Shown: positions 9,359 to 19,358, counted from the first letter of the stretch. The stretch is 50,066 nucleotides of DNA from Gracilariopsis chorda (GCA_003194525.1 NBIV01000368.1:1-50066); one strand, 5' to 3'. Notes: generated by a model from the sequence alone, not told the origin. Made by a program: numbers and translations.

Positions 9359-11299
9359 TCATTTCGCCCCTGCATTCACTAATCCATAGGCAGCTGAAAG
9401 AAGAATCCAGTACTGCTGAGTTCTTGTCTTGCACTCGCGAGGGGGTAGAACGAAGATGTCTCTTTCTGCAGGCGACTGTATAAATGCGCTCTTGAAGTCA
9501 ATTTTCGCCAGATTCCACTTGAATATTGCCGCAATGGAGAGAAGAATCCTTATTCCAACAGGTGGACATGTGGCGGAGTCGGTTTTCAGAGCGTATTTTT
9601 CTCGATCTTTGTTTCCATGTACAGCAATCCGAGCTTTCATTGCAAGCGATCTATCGTCCAATTTATTCACTTTGTAGAATACGTGACTAGCAATGAAGTT
9701 TGCACCTACTGGGACGTCGTTAACTGGAGTCTCACGCACTATACGCATGAAAGCCTTTTCTTCCCTGTCGTACGCGTTCTGAGTTACGAATGAAGGCATA
9801 CCTTGCGCCTCGTGCAGCATGAATTCGTTAGACCCAAAGGCCTTGTGGTAGGTTCGGATTGTGTCTTTCTCGGCGCTTTCCAACTCTTGTCCGGGAGACA
9901 TCTGCACTTCCTGCGCGGCGAGCTGGTTATACGGTTCATTGCCTTCAGTGTTGTTCTGCTCTGTCTCCTCTGTGTCCAGGTACTTCCAAGTCTCTTTCTG
10001 AAGCTTCAAAGTCTCACTTTCGCCATCGAAATAGTTCACACAGTAATTATCGGTGCGCGTGTTGTGTCTTGCAATAGTTCCCCCATAGTACCTGTAATCT
10101 ACCGGCCAATACACTTCGACGCGGTCGCCGACCTTCGGCATGTTTGGCTCTGGGCTTGCTTCTTCGAGAATGTTTTGGTTGTGCTCGCTTTCTGGTTCAG
10201 CTTCTTCGCCGTTAGCACGCAGGTGAGGTCCTGTAGCACTAAAATCTGCGTCGTCCTGTGTCTGTGATTGCTGTACCGTGTTCTTAGAATGCTTTTCCGT
10301 ATTTTGGTCGATCAGTGTTTGGTTATCCACTACGGTTTCCAATGTTTCCGATAAACTTCGATCGAGTTCATCAATAGCATGTTGCACTGTGGTAGCTAGC
10401 TCATTGTGCTTCACGGCAGGTCGTACGTCTTCAATTGCAGCCTTGACGCGTTTTCCGTTTTTTTTTTCAGGTATTGTGACAGTTCTGCTGGCTATATCAT
10501 AGGCCAGAACAATCCGCGGCTGCGTCCATTTGCCTCTTTCGTCGTTCTGCTGCTTGATAAATACTTTAAAGCTATCGCACACCGAGATCGGGAACTCCTT
10601 CACGGCTTTTGACCGCAGAATTAGTGTGGGCTTGCGTCTTCCCATGATGTTTTGATGAGCATCTAACAGTTCTTGAGGAAGCGTGTGGGGTGTGGTTCCT
10701 CCTTCGATCGGTCGCGTGTATCCTTTCGCAAGCTCTTGGGCCGACATGACGTCGCCTCCGTATAGGTCATTGGACACTCTGATGGATTGCTGTACTTCCA
10801 ATGCTCCCCATCGTTCTGTCTTCATAGATGTGTCCGCTTGGAGCCTAAAAAATATGTCGCGGATGATGCGATGCTTCGATTCTAACACATGCTTGTTGTG
10901 TCTTCGCGGCGGAATGGGACGCGGTTCCATTCCCACGCCTTCTAGAAAATCGCGGAAGATCGAGTTGTCAAATGCCGGGTCAAAGAGTACAGCTTCTGGT
11001 GGCCAAAACGGCGTGATCCACTGAGAATCGACTGCTACGATTGCGTTCTTCATCGAGGTATCAGGAACCAACATTCCAGCAGAATAGCGCGACGCAGTGC
11101 CCATAATTTGCGCCACACAATGATCTGCGAGAAACATATGATCGATACATACCACCTGATTAAAATTCCTGGTCATGTTGCTTAGAGAGACCTTTCTCGT
11201 TGCCGCTGGCTTTGCGGTCATAGTACAGGCGGTACATTTTTCGAGTTTCTCCTGTAAGTATTTGTCAACCTGATGGTTCCACAGGCCATTCCTTTCCAT
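9359..11299 (-). pseudogene. Copia integrase, Tudor-like module and RT N-terminal half
   Basis: A 646-codon open stretch. It starts with the second half of the integrase zinc finger (CTAC at ~22-25). The core acidic residues follow: D53 (CIDHMF), D107 (LFDPAF) and E140 (HVLESKH). Residues ~388-441 look like a Tudor-type barrel: VGDRVEVYWP, YYGGTIA, then NYFDGESE and ETWKY. RT begins around 530, with the first catalytic Asp in KIDFKSAF and the YGL box at the end. The Tudor-like module sits between integrase and RT, where a chromatin-targeting role is plausible but unproven. The upstream zinc His pair (HQHVCGH) lies across the TAG at 11318-11320. Confidence 0.85.
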
Positions 11300-11317
11300 T
11301 AAAAACTTGATATCTGA

Positions 11318-12004
11318 CTAGGTAGAATGTCCGCAGACGTGCTGGTGTACTTTATCGATGATGTTCTTCAGTTCCTTCCAAGGCCGCTCCGTGTTGTCGT
11401 CCTCTATATGATCCGTCGCAAAGAACAGTGCCATCTCGTTTGTGCTCTTCAGAGTGTCTGTACGGAACGTAAAAGCGGAATGAGGTATGTAGGAATGCAT
11501 TTCCCTATCGATGAGAGTAATTGTGTCTCTCTTGCAGAGCTCGGCGGCCGGCAATTCCAATAAGTTCTTTCCCATGTGGAGCATGTTGCAGTGTTTTGTC
11601 ATATTCTTCCCAACAACCCACTGGGATGAGCCTTCGATCACCAAGTGTCGGATACGGACTTCGAGTCCTTCGTTAGAGCGCGCGACGAGCATGATGGAAC
11701 CAAGAATTTTTCTTTGCTCGCTACTGTGGCTTCCTGATCCGCATTGCCAGTATACACGATCCTCGATAGCTTCCGGCAACGTTTCGAGGTCTCCATTCCA
11801 CCCGTAGCAAACGAGCTCCTTAATCATCGTAAGGTCTTCTATCCCAATGCCACTGTATGGAGCTCCGTCGTCCAGTAGAGGTCCATCGAATTCCGTGTCG
11901 AACGATCCGCCATCTCCTAAGCAGGCCATATGAAATGACAGCACGTTCTTCCGACCTCCTCCTACGTCGGGTGGAGCGTCGTAAGACTTGTATCCCGCCT
12001 TCAA
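11318..12004 (-). pseudogene. Copia protease and linker to integrase
   Basis: Contains GPLLDDGAPYSGIG near its start, which fits the retropepsin box hydrophobic-D-(S/T)-G-A with Asp at the second place. The C-terminal end has HQHVCGH, the first part of the integrase zinc finger. It is in the same frame as the integrase segment downstream but cut by TAG at 11318-11320, and in a different frame from gag. The first codons overlap the end of the gag frame. Confidence 0.75.
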
Positions 12005-12830
12005 CGTGCCATTTCTCCTGTGATCGGTAGCCTAGTGTCCATAATTCTCGCATCTGGCACTGTGGCGTCCTCTTCATCTCTGCGATTTGCTCCGGCGTTT
12101 TCTTCTTGCGGTTATGTCCTGTACTGTTGCTAGAGCGAGATGTCTGTGCATAAGAAGAGTTGCTAGACAATGGTTCTGATGAAGAGTTTCTACCTGTACG
12201 GGTGCACTGCCGGAGAATTGAGGCGATAGAGCTGTATGAAACACTCTTCAGATACTCATTTGTCGAATCATTTGTCCCAAGGCTAGAACTGTCCGGGGCA
12301 CAATTAGCCAATACGGAGATTCTCTGGGTGTTGTCTACATCAGAGTTGGCCAGCAGTACAAATGCCACCAAGGCTCCCGACAGTTTGGCCTCTGTCCCGT
12401 GCGAGTTTAGTCGGGAAACGTGTGCCTGAAATCTCGACTCAAAGTTCCACATGCTTTCGTTCCGGTTTCGTTTCGTGTTCAAAAGTGTCAACAGGTCTTG
12501 GTACACCTCGGATACTACGGCCAGTGGGTCACGAGTGTACAGTGCCTTAACAATTGCGTCAGCACCTTCGGTTGACTGTATCAATTCTTGCGAAATTGAC
12601 TTGCAGTTGTCTCTTGCCCTTCCGTAGAGCTGCGATTGCAACATGATACCCATAAGATCTTCACGAACTTTGTTCGAATTGTTCGCGTCCAATTTGCTGT
12701 GAAACGATTTCCATTGCGCGACCGCAGTCGCATAAAGTTCCTGGTTACCTTTTCCGTCTTTCCAGGGCAAGGTCTTCATTTCCCACGAGAAGCGAGGTCG
12801 TTTCGGTAGATCAAAGCTCTCTTGGCCCAT
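11820..12830 (-). pseudogene. Copia gag
   Basis: Structural protein that packages the element RNA. The ATG at 12830 (MGQESFDLP) starts only 3 nt inside the 5' LTR boundary; an upstream in-frame start would lie inside the LTR. Residues ~20-190 resemble the UBN2-like Copia gag helical region, including YQDLLTLL and the MWNFESRF box. A Ser/Asn-rich tail follows. The expected CCHC knuckle near 12030-12060 is scrambled by a frameshift, after which the frame runs as Arg-rich nonsense to 11820. Confidence 0.75.
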
Positions 12831-12833
12831 AAC

Positions 12834-13032
12834 TATGAGAAACTTGTCGAAGTCTCGCAGCAAATGTCTGGTGTTTGATACGCGTCGGTACGTCCTCTGT
12901 TTTCGTCTTCCTACTGCAACCACCGAGCCGGCGCCTCTTCTTATACGCTTCCAGAGGCCCTCTCCTAGGTAAAGATACTAATAATACATTTGAATACTGT
13001 CGGCTGTTGCGTGGCAGTTACTGCATTTCACA
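12834..13032 (-). repeat. Copia 5' LTR
   Basis: 199 bp, matching the other LTR without its 35-bp duplication. On + the ends are TATGAGAAA...ATTTCACA, and GCCGT follows at 13033-13037. No standard tRNA primer-binding site is visible next to it, because the gag ATG begins 3 nt inside. Confidence 0.85.
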
Positions 13033-13055
13033 GCCGTGAGCATACGACCTACAAA

Positions 13056-13229
13056 ATGGCGAACGCTAGGCTTGAAACTTACGAGCCGGCCATGTCTCGT
13101 ACATGGAAAGTGGTTGCGAGAAAGACTACAGAATTATTCGGCAATGGCGGCGGTCAGCCTCAAAGTTACTGGAGGGAAACGGCGTGGTCTAGAGATAGAG
13201 AGGGCTGGCGTGAAGAGTTTGTGCAATGA
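13056..13229 (+). CDS. Small Trp-rich ORF (hypothetical)
   Basis: A 57-codon frame from ATG 13056 to TGA 13227, immediately beyond the Copia target site. It contains TWKVVARKTTELFGNGGG and several Trp residues (SYWRETAWSRDREGWREE). I do not recognise it. It could be an exon or a remnant of a gene whose upstream DNA now lies left of the Copia element at 7993. Confidence 0.25.
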   Translation: MANARLETYEPAMSRTWKVVARKTTELFGNGGGQPQSYWRETAWSRDREGWREEFVQ

Positions 13230-13881
13230 TGGGATACGGATTGGTGAGTGAACGTCTCGTCGTTCAAAAACTCAGAGTAAAACACGGACTGGTTGGGTTA
13301 CATGTTACCATATATGGAGCCATTGATCCAGTCTTAGCAGAAAGCGAGGCCATTTACACATTATTTACCGCACTTTCTGTGCAGTTTTTACGTACACCTT
13401 CTGAATCACGTTTTTCACTCTGATCCGTGATTCTTGTCTCCGTTACATTGCTTGTTTCAGAGGAAAGCTTTCTGTATCTCATGCTTAAGTTCAGCACGAC
13501 ATTGCATTTTACACAGGCACATCGTACATCGACATCTGGCCCCCGTCGCGCGGCACCAATATAATTTCTTTGAAGGCGGACACTTTTCGAAATAGGTTTA
13601 AAAAGCCTTCGGTTCTATGAACCTATGCAAACAGTTTCTTTCGCCTACGAGGGAGATCGTGGTTATTGGGCAAGAAATGCGATTCCGTCACAGTTGTTCG
13701 TGACGCTAGCGCCGTAAGACGTACTGTCCTGCCCACACCCTGGCTTAATTATGGCGTGATTGGTTCGGTGCTATCGTGAATAGACCCGGTTCGGAAGGTT
13801 AGTGTGGGGAGGGCCAGGCATGAAAAGATTTGAGCTATTGACCAGATGAGGCGCTCTGTTGGTCTATCGAGCGAATCAGAA
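13230..13881. other. No gene recognised
   Basis: Short frames only. No repeat partner seen elsewhere in the window. Confidence 0.4.
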
Positions 13882-14224
13882 CGTTGCCGGAAGTCAAGAG
13901 ACACTTATTAGGAAGCTAGTGTTTCCATTTCGGGGTGTGGAACTCAGATAGTTCAAATTCAATCTAGCGCTAACAACTGTGCAACCTACGCAGTAGTAGG
14001 TAGAACCTAGTAGGTTCCGCGGGACGCAGCCCACGCAACAAGCGACGAAGAGTTCTGCGCGAGTTACAGCGCAGAATAAAAGCCCGACCTCCAGGTGCAG
14101 GTGCCTGGAGGACGGAGGCAACCTCGGATAGTCTTCTGAGGACTTGTGCCTGTTCCCTGTGCTGTTATAGTGCTACGCAAGTCTACTGTCGGCTATCTTT
14201 TCTGCGCAGCGTACCGGATCAACA
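13882..14224 (+). mobile_element. Solo LTR, family B, copy 1
   Basis: Reverse-complement match to the solo LTRs at 17628-17916 and 19364-19700. Its right end is GGATCAACA; its left end is CGTTG where the family has TGTTG. In sense orientation it carries AATAAAAG (14075-14082), then the perfect 8-bp hairpin CCTCCAGG/CCTGGAGG (14088-14095/14104-14111), then GGAGGCAAC (14114-14122). The flanking 5-mers CAGAA and GAAGG do not match, so it may be older than the other two. No internal region is present. Confidence 0.75.
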
Positions 14225-14481
14225 GAAGGCGAAGATGACTCTTCCGGGGTAGAAAGCTTGTCGTGGGGTAAGTATTGTGAATGCAAGGTCCGAACAGCGA
14301 CGCGACGGCGGCATGAGCGGTGTTGGTGGGCAGAGTGTCAGTAAAAGTTTTGGGGGGAGACGGGCGACGGTAGTAAGCGGACGGCAGCAGCAGTTGTGCG
14401 AGGACGGTGTGCGTTCGCTGCACACATTGTGCTCATCGAACGACGTAGACTCCAGCTGCGCTTGTCCGTAATCGTGTGCGC

Positions 14482-14564
14482 CACGTGTTGGCGTCCTTCT
14501 AAGTTTAGCCAATCACAGCGCGTGCTACAACACGCACTGTGAGCGGGGTCCACCGGTCCACGTG
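14482..14564 (+). promoter_or_regulatory. Twin CACGTG / CCAAT promoter-like module, copy 2
   Basis: CACGTG 14482-14487, CCAAT 14509-14513, CACGTG 14559-14564. Order and spacing match 4494-4578 to within 2 bp. It lies within a block (from about 14225) that is similar to 4220 onward. Confidence 0.5.
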
Positions 14565-14896
14565 GCAATCAGTAAAGCTGCTCTCGGTCAATCATCGCCT
14601 ACGAGATGATGCACAGCTCCGTTGCATGCTGCTCCACCACTGCCTCCCCAACCCCAACATCCTCCCACACCTCCACCGTCACACCCCCGAACTCGAACCG
14701 CCATCAAATGTCCGCTCGAGCCCCTTGCCCTCTCGCTCTACGTGAAACCATCCCCGCCATCACAGACCCCATCCTTCTTCCCGACTGCCTGCCCCCTTTG
14801 TCCCCACCGTCCGTCGTTTCGCCCTCCCGAAACGAAAAGCCGCTCCCGTCGCCCACCGCTTTATCGCGTTTCATGTTGGATAGATCCTATCCGCCA

Positions 14897-15656
14897 TGAA
14901 ACCCACCTCCGGCGTACTGTCCATCATCAATCGCGCCCGACAACCGACAACGTCCACCCGCAAGGTTTGTCGTCCCGCCAATTGCGTTCGTGCCCACACC
15001 AAAGGTATCCTCGCTCCCCACATCGAGCTACCTGCCCATGCTCTCCGAAATTGAGTATAATGCGATTGCCGGCCTTTGGAAACATCATGAATTCTCCGCT
15101 TGCGCCTCTGTAGAAGGCTCGAACAGAAACCAGAACGAAGACCGTGTTCTGCGATCATGTCAACCGTATCTGTGTCGTGTGCGATGGACATGAGATTGGA
15201 GTGGTTTGAAATGCATCCCATGAGCAGATTGCCACCAATACCACTAACAGTTTTCCGCCTAGTCTGGTTTTGCAAACGCCGGTGCTCAAACTTTTGAAGA
15301 ACTACACCGCATCTTGCTCTCCAAGTCTGACAATTTGACTGTGCTGGGAACTACTGTGGCTTTGATTCTTGTGTGCGATGCGAGCCGCGCCATGCAGGTG
15401 GCGCATATGGGCCACTTCGGCGTCATTGGTCATTGCAGCGGATGGTCACGCAAGACCACCCTCCGCACCGCCCCAACGAAATGCAACGAATTGAAAACGG
15501 CGGTGGCTTTGTGTTGGAAGGTGGAATGAATCGAGTTGTGCCTTTGAGTCGTGGTATTGGCGAAAATCTGTCGAAAAAGATGGTGCCACCTACTCCGGAC
15601 ATGAATAACTGCAGTTTGAACGACGATGGCCAGTTGGTGGCGTTGAGTACGGATGG
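14897..15656 (+). pseudogene. PP2C-like protein phosphatase pseudogene 2, 5' part
   Basis: The better preserved of the two copies. In order: FSACASVEGSNRNQNEDR near 15090-15147 (the PP2C N-terminal EDR box), then VCDGH near 15177-15192 after a frameshift. Next is a helix with TFEELHRILL and LGTTVALILV near 15290-15370. Then MQRIENGGGFVLEGGMNR and VVPLSRGIGENLSKK near 15480-15575, which match the RI..GG and (S)RAIGD..K boxes with Glu where Asp is usual. Last, NNCSLNDDGQLVALSTDG runs to the insertion point. At least three frame changes occur. The sequence is cut at 15656 by a non-LTR element and resumes at 18165. The ATG at 14897 aligns with 4716 in copy 1. Confidence 0.75.
15645..15656. repeat. 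12-bp target-site duplication of non-LTR copy 1 (left)
   Basis: GAGTACGGATGG, repeated at 18153-18164 directly after the GA tail. In PP2C-like copy 1 the corresponding site reads GAGTACAGGCGG, once and without an insertion. Confidence 0.85.
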
Positions 15657-15700
15657 GCTCAGAGCATTTATTATGGATCGTAGATGGACATGCCGATGAA

Positions 15701-16374
15701 ACACCGCAGATACACGGCCGTATGTTGTTCCCCAGGGTCTTCCACAAGGCAGCACGCTTTCACCGGGGTTGTGGTTGGCGTACGTAGCGGACTTACCAGA
15801 GAGAATCAGACAAGGGAACGAACGCATAGCAGTCAGTATGTTCGCAGACGATGTTTCAATCTCAACAACACAGAGGAAACTAGAGTACTGCAGAACCCTT
15901 CTGCAAAAAGCAGTAGAGAGATTGGAAGAGTACTGCAAGGAAAACAATATCAGACTGAACCCAACAAAGACTTCGATAGTCCCATTCACGTACGCACAAT
16001 GGAAGAAAGACAGGGATAAGTACGAATTGAAGGTTGCAGGCGTATGGATAACACTATCAGAATGCACAAGGTTTCTTGGAGTCTTGTTAGACTGCCGCCT
16101 TAACTTTCACCGCCACTTGAATAAGATTGCAGCAAAGTACAGAGCGCGCTCACGCATACTCCGAAGATTAACAGGCACAACTTGGGGAGGCGATTGGACT
16201 ACTATGAATACATTTCGCATGGGATTCGTTGAACCCTTGGTCAAGTATGCTGCTAGTGTAGTCATACCAAATGCGCTAACGGGCGCTGTCGAAGAAGTAG
16301 AAAGAGCAAGAAATGAAGCGTCTTGAATTCAAACAGGCTGTCCAAAGTCCTCACCGGTTTCGAAACTTCGAAAG
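15701..16374 (+). pseudogene. Non-LTR reverse transcriptase, palm and thumb
   Basis: Starts within the RT domain with VPQGLPQGSTLSPGLWL (the PQGSxLSP box), followed by VSMFADDVSIS (catalytic FADD) and LNPTKTSIV. Then come TRFLGVLLDCRLNF and LVKYAASVV, all in the usual LINE order. The frame has a stop at 16324-16326, after which the thumb sequence IQTGCPKSSPVSKLRKL continues in the same frame. The N-terminal RT motifs and any endonuclease are missing because of 5' truncation. Confidence 0.85.
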
Positions 16375-17169
16375 TTGCTCGACCAGCCAAGTCTTTACAC
16401 AGTGGCAGCTTCTCAAGCTTCAAAACTGTATGAGAAAGCCAAAAGATGTATGGAAGAGAAACTGACGCCAATTGCACTTGCAATACGACGGGAATCTATG
16501 ACTCGAATCAGAAAGTCTCGGTCTTCTTTCAAAAAGGCTGCGGAGAATCATCTGGCCCAATGTGGACTTTTGCAACTACCGAGAGCACCATTAACTCAAG
16601 AAACTGGATTGTGTAGTACCGAAAGTATAAACTTTCACTACACACCTTGTTCAAAAACAGACCCTGTGGAATACCAAAGGTTCCAAGCAACGAAAGCTTT
16701 ACAGTCACTACCGTCTGCAGACTGTGAGATTTGGACTGATGGGTCGGTTGGTAATCCCCAATGGCTGAAGAACGCGAAGCCCTTACGAACAGCTGTGGAA
16801 TGGGACGAGGGGTGGTATACCGGCTCAATTGTTTATCCTCCCAAGTTTGAAAGGCATAGAGGAAAAGTACAGGAGTTCCAGCAAAGGCATGCGAAGGCAC
16901 CGGACATCGTTATTCAATACGATGACGGATTTGTCATGGCGTATGAAGTGAACAACAATGGGAATTCTATAAAAGATGCGGATGGTCATACATTGAACAT
17001 GAACCCAGTAGTAGTTGATGAAGTAGGAGGAAGTGCGTTCGGAATATGGTGGAACGGGTCACAGATTCCGGAGACGGGAACAGCACCTTCAGGCGTCGGG
17101 GTTTGCTCTTTTTTTCGCGGAAGTTATTGCGTTGAAGAACGTTATTCAGAAGGTGAACGAGAAAGTTAA
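16375..17169 (+). pseudogene. Non-LTR RT connection and RNase H, first half
   Basis: In frame with the RT segment. CEIWTDGSVGNPQW carries the first RNase H Asp; AVEWDEGWYTGSI follows. The frame is lost in a run of T near 17107, just before AEVIALKNVI, which carries the catalytic Glu in the shifted frame. Between them lies an insertion of about 80 residues (QYDDGFVMAYEVNNNGN and so on) relative to compact RNases H. The same insertion is present in the copy at 46921-48054, so it is a family trait. Confidence 0.75.
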
Positions 17170-17622
17170 GGCGGGCTGGAGAGGAAACATTTGAATTGTG
17201 ACCGATTCACAAAGTGTGTTGGAAAAGTTAAGTGGCGCGGTTCGGAAGCAGTGCTATTATATGCAGGAAGTTTCAGCGTTGGTAAGCGAAATATTGAACG
17301 TTTGTTCTGTGGATGCGCTGTGGATACCAATTCATTGCGGTCTTACAAGGAATGAAATTGTTGACAGCTTAGCCAGGAACGCATTGGACTTACCATTGGA
17401 AGATCAGCTGTCGGTTCCTATCGATTACGCTGACGTGGGAAGAAGAGTGAAAATCAAAGCGCGTTCCCAATCGGTAATGAAGGTTGTCCCAGAGTCATTG
17501 CAAAAAGTAGTTTCGCAAAGGAAAGCGGAAGTGACACTTTATCAGTTGTCAGTAGGACACACGCCTTATTTGCACCCGCTAGGCTCTCATTTACTCAAGA
17601 AGAGACTAGTCTGTACTTGCAG

Positions 17623-17627
17623 ACCAG
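17623..17627. repeat. Target-site duplication ACCAG of the solo LTR
   Basis: ACCAG here and at 17917-17921, immediately outside TGTTG...CAACA. Confidence 0.85.
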
Positions 17628-17916
17628 TGTTGCTCGGGTACGCTACGCAGGCGAATATCGACTGTGTGCGGTATTCTCGCAAGGAAAAATAAACAGGCAC
17701 GAAGACCTCAGAAGTCCTACTGAGGTTGCCTCCTTCTCCCAGAGTTCTTCCTCTGAGAGTCGGCTTTTATATTCTATTTCTACTGCGCACCGTTCCATAT
17801 GGGTTGCGTGTGCGCTGCGCTACCTGCCGCGCAATTCAGAGTGATTCAAATGGAATTGTTCTTTCTTATCGGGAAACACCTGTTTCCAATTCGGGGAATT
17901 GCTCGCTCCATCAACA
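17628..17916 (-). mobile_element. Solo LTR, family B, copy 2 (inside the non-LTR element)
   Basis: 289 bp with TGTTG...CAACA ends and a 5-bp ACCAG duplication. Shares CTCGGGTACGCTACG and AACAGGCAC..AGACCTCAGAAG with copy 3. The sense strand is taken as minus from the TATA-like and hairpin order seen in copy 1. It presumably arose by LTR-LTR recombination that removed the internal region. Confidence 0.9.
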
Positions 17917-18136
17917 ACCAGGAGTGCTGAACGACGTTGAACATTTTCTATTGCGATGCCCTTTGAGAAGCTCGACCAGGAGAGTAAGCCTACCTCCCCT
18001 TCGCGAACGTTGTGGTTTATCAGTTGACGAACTTATTCGGAAATGGCCTGAAAACGTGTTGGTATACCTAGTGAGAGAACGCTTCTTTGAAAAGAAACGA
18101 TCTGCGCTATGTAGGAATTAGACATAGGCACCCATA

Positions 18137-18152
18137 AAGAGAGAGAGAGAGA
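18137..18152. repeat. (GA)n tail of non-LTR copy 1
   Basis: AAAGAGAGAG... runs directly into the right 12-bp duplication, so it is the 3' tail of the element, not an independent microsatellite. The other copy has a (CA)n tail at the same place. Confidence 0.8.
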
Positions 18153-18164
18153 GAGTACGGATGG

Positions 18165-18240
18165 ATGTTGGGGTGCTTTCAGTGATGATGAAGTTGTGAA
18201 ATGTAGGGTGGGGTGGGGAGCTTTAACGTGGAGTAATGTC
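18165..18240 (+). pseudogene. PP2C-like pseudogene 2, 3' part
   Basis: Directly after the right target-site duplication the sequence reads CWGAFSDDEVVK, the counterpart of FWDVVSDEEVA in PP2C-like copy 1. The C-terminal strand found at 5580-5635 in copy 1 is not visible here, so the 3' end has been lost or has diverged. Confidence 0.65.
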
Positions 18241-18740
18241 ATATCCCTATGGTTCTCCACGTTGTGGGACCCAAGGCCCCTTTTGTGTATTTTCACATAT
18301 CCAAAACCTCGCTAAAATGACCTATTCCCAACGCAGCTACAAGGCGAGGAGCTACAAATCTCTCGTACTGAGTTCTATCATTGATAACGTGAATTGTTGG
18401 GTAAACGGAGGGATAAGATAATTCAAGTCAGGTATCTACTGCTCAAGACACGTTCAGTGCAATTCAGTAGTTGTGTCAACCTCGAGCATTGCCCTCGTAG
18501 GGCACACATATCAATGGAGAGTGGTGGGCCCAGTATGGTGAAATCCTCGCACAACATCAACGTAGCCCTTCGGCTTGTTTATTAAAGCTACTTGGAGGAC
18601 GAAATACCCTGCTCTGTCTTTATTCACGAGTATGTATTCAAGGAGAACGCGGTACAAAGATACTTGATGACAGCCTTTTCTGAACTGTTCGAAGCTGGGC
18701 TGATGTCTTGTTAGGAAGTCTCTGAAATTTTAGTACGAAT
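18241..18740. other. No gene recognised
   Basis: Short frames only. Confidence 0.4.
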
Positions 18741-18824
18741 GCGGGATAATTTGCATCATCGCTTGAGGCTGTCCGACGGGCCTTCTCATCGGGCACCTTC
18801 CAGTCACGATGCAAATTATCCCGC
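18741..18824. repeat. Long hairpin: 17-bp perfect inverted repeat
   Basis: GCGGGATAATTTGCATC at 18741-18757 and its exact reverse complement at 18808-18824, separated by 50 nt. The loop holds a further 6-bp pairing (GTCCGA with TCGGGC, one G-U). Each arm contains the octamer ATTTGCAT/ATGCAAAT. TACGAAT and TACGGTT flank the arms imperfectly. Candidates are a foldback or MITE-like element, a structured RNA or a dyad protein site. Confidence 0.7.
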
Positions 18825-19358
18825 TACGGTTTCGTTCGAGTTTCGTTTGGAAGGAAAGAAGTGCCCTGAATTGCCTTATCCTGTTCGCAAGAGATGTTAT
18901 ATATGAGTCTATGTGATAGTTGAAGGCTGCGTTCTCATACTACCAGAACGCAATGAAGCGAAGAGTGTTGTGGCAAGTGCACTTCAAGCATTGTCGTACA
19001 GATCCCTGAACACCATCCACACTTTCTATCAAGCAAACCAAATCTGACTTTGATGACAGCCCTTGGTCTTACAAGGGCCTGTCGAAATCATCAAGATTGG
19101 AAGAATATCATTCTGCAGAACTTCACTTGCGACCTTTCCGGAAACAAAGCAAGAAATCGGCAATATGAAAAACGGTCGGAATTCTGGCAGTATGACTCAT
19201 AACATAACAAGTCCGCACCTTCGAAACGCATGCGAGCACCGTCAATCACACAGTTTCGAGGGGTGCGAAAAGCTACCTTTCGTGTTAGGTTACAGTACGT
19301 GTGTGGAACCTTGAGTGGAGAGCGCAGTGTCTGAAATTCCTGCACAACGTCGAGTTGA

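Larger units (their letters stand above)
7999..13032 (-). mobile_element. Ty1/Copia-type LTR retrotransposon, complete but inactive
   Basis: The element reads on the minus strand: 5' LTR 12834-13032, gag, protease, integrase, reverse transcriptase, RNase H, 3' LTR 7999-8232. The order IN-RT-RH marks it as Copia. It is flanked by GCCGT duplications. The coding region is broken by a frameshift near the gag zinc-knuckle region (about 12010-12060), TAG at 11318-11320, TGA at 9359-9361, a frameshift at about 8900-8960 and TAA at 8532-8534. LTR termini on the sense strand are TGTGA...TCATA, one base from a perfect inverted repeat. Confidence 0.9.
17195..18121 (+). pseudogene. Non-LTR RNase H, second half, and C-terminal region
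   Basis: IVTDSQSVLEKL carries the third RNase H acid and WIPIHCGLTRNEIVDSLA the C-terminal His/Asn/Asp box. A Cys-containing tail follows (VCTC, then VEHFLLRC after the LTR), as in many LINE C-termini. The solo LTR at 17628-17916 plus one duplication adds 294 nt, a multiple of three, and the frame beyond it is the same. The stop is TAG at 18119-18121. Confidence 0.8.
15657..18152 (+). mobile_element. Non-LTR retrotransposon with RNase H, 5'-truncated, copy 1
   Basis: Encodes the C-terminal part of a LINE-type polyprotein, in order RT, RNase H and a C-terminal Cys/His region. The RT FADD box is at 15841-15852. It is 5'-truncated within RT and ends in a GA microsatellite tail. Twelve-bp duplications flank it, as expected from target-primed reverse transcription. 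It landed in PP2C-like pseudogene 2 and was later hit by a solo LTR (17628-17916). Breaks are TGA 16324-16326, a frameshift in the poly-T run near 17107 and TGA 17192-17194. A related fragment lies at 46921-48054 (minus). Confidence 0.9.

Noticed and set aside
9803..10267. 154-codon plus-strand hydrophobic frame
   Set aside because: It is the antisense of the Copia pol segment, which has clear catalytic motifs.
15423..16067. 214-codon minus-strand frame
   Set aside because: It crosses the junction of the PP2C-like pseudogene and the non-LTR element, so it cannot be an ancestral gene.
9359..17194. Reassigned TGA (read as an amino acid), since several retroelement frames are interrupted by in-frame TGA
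   Set aside because: TAG and TAA interruptions also occur (11318, 8532, 31294), and the intact pol frames end at TGA. The standard code with decay explains it.
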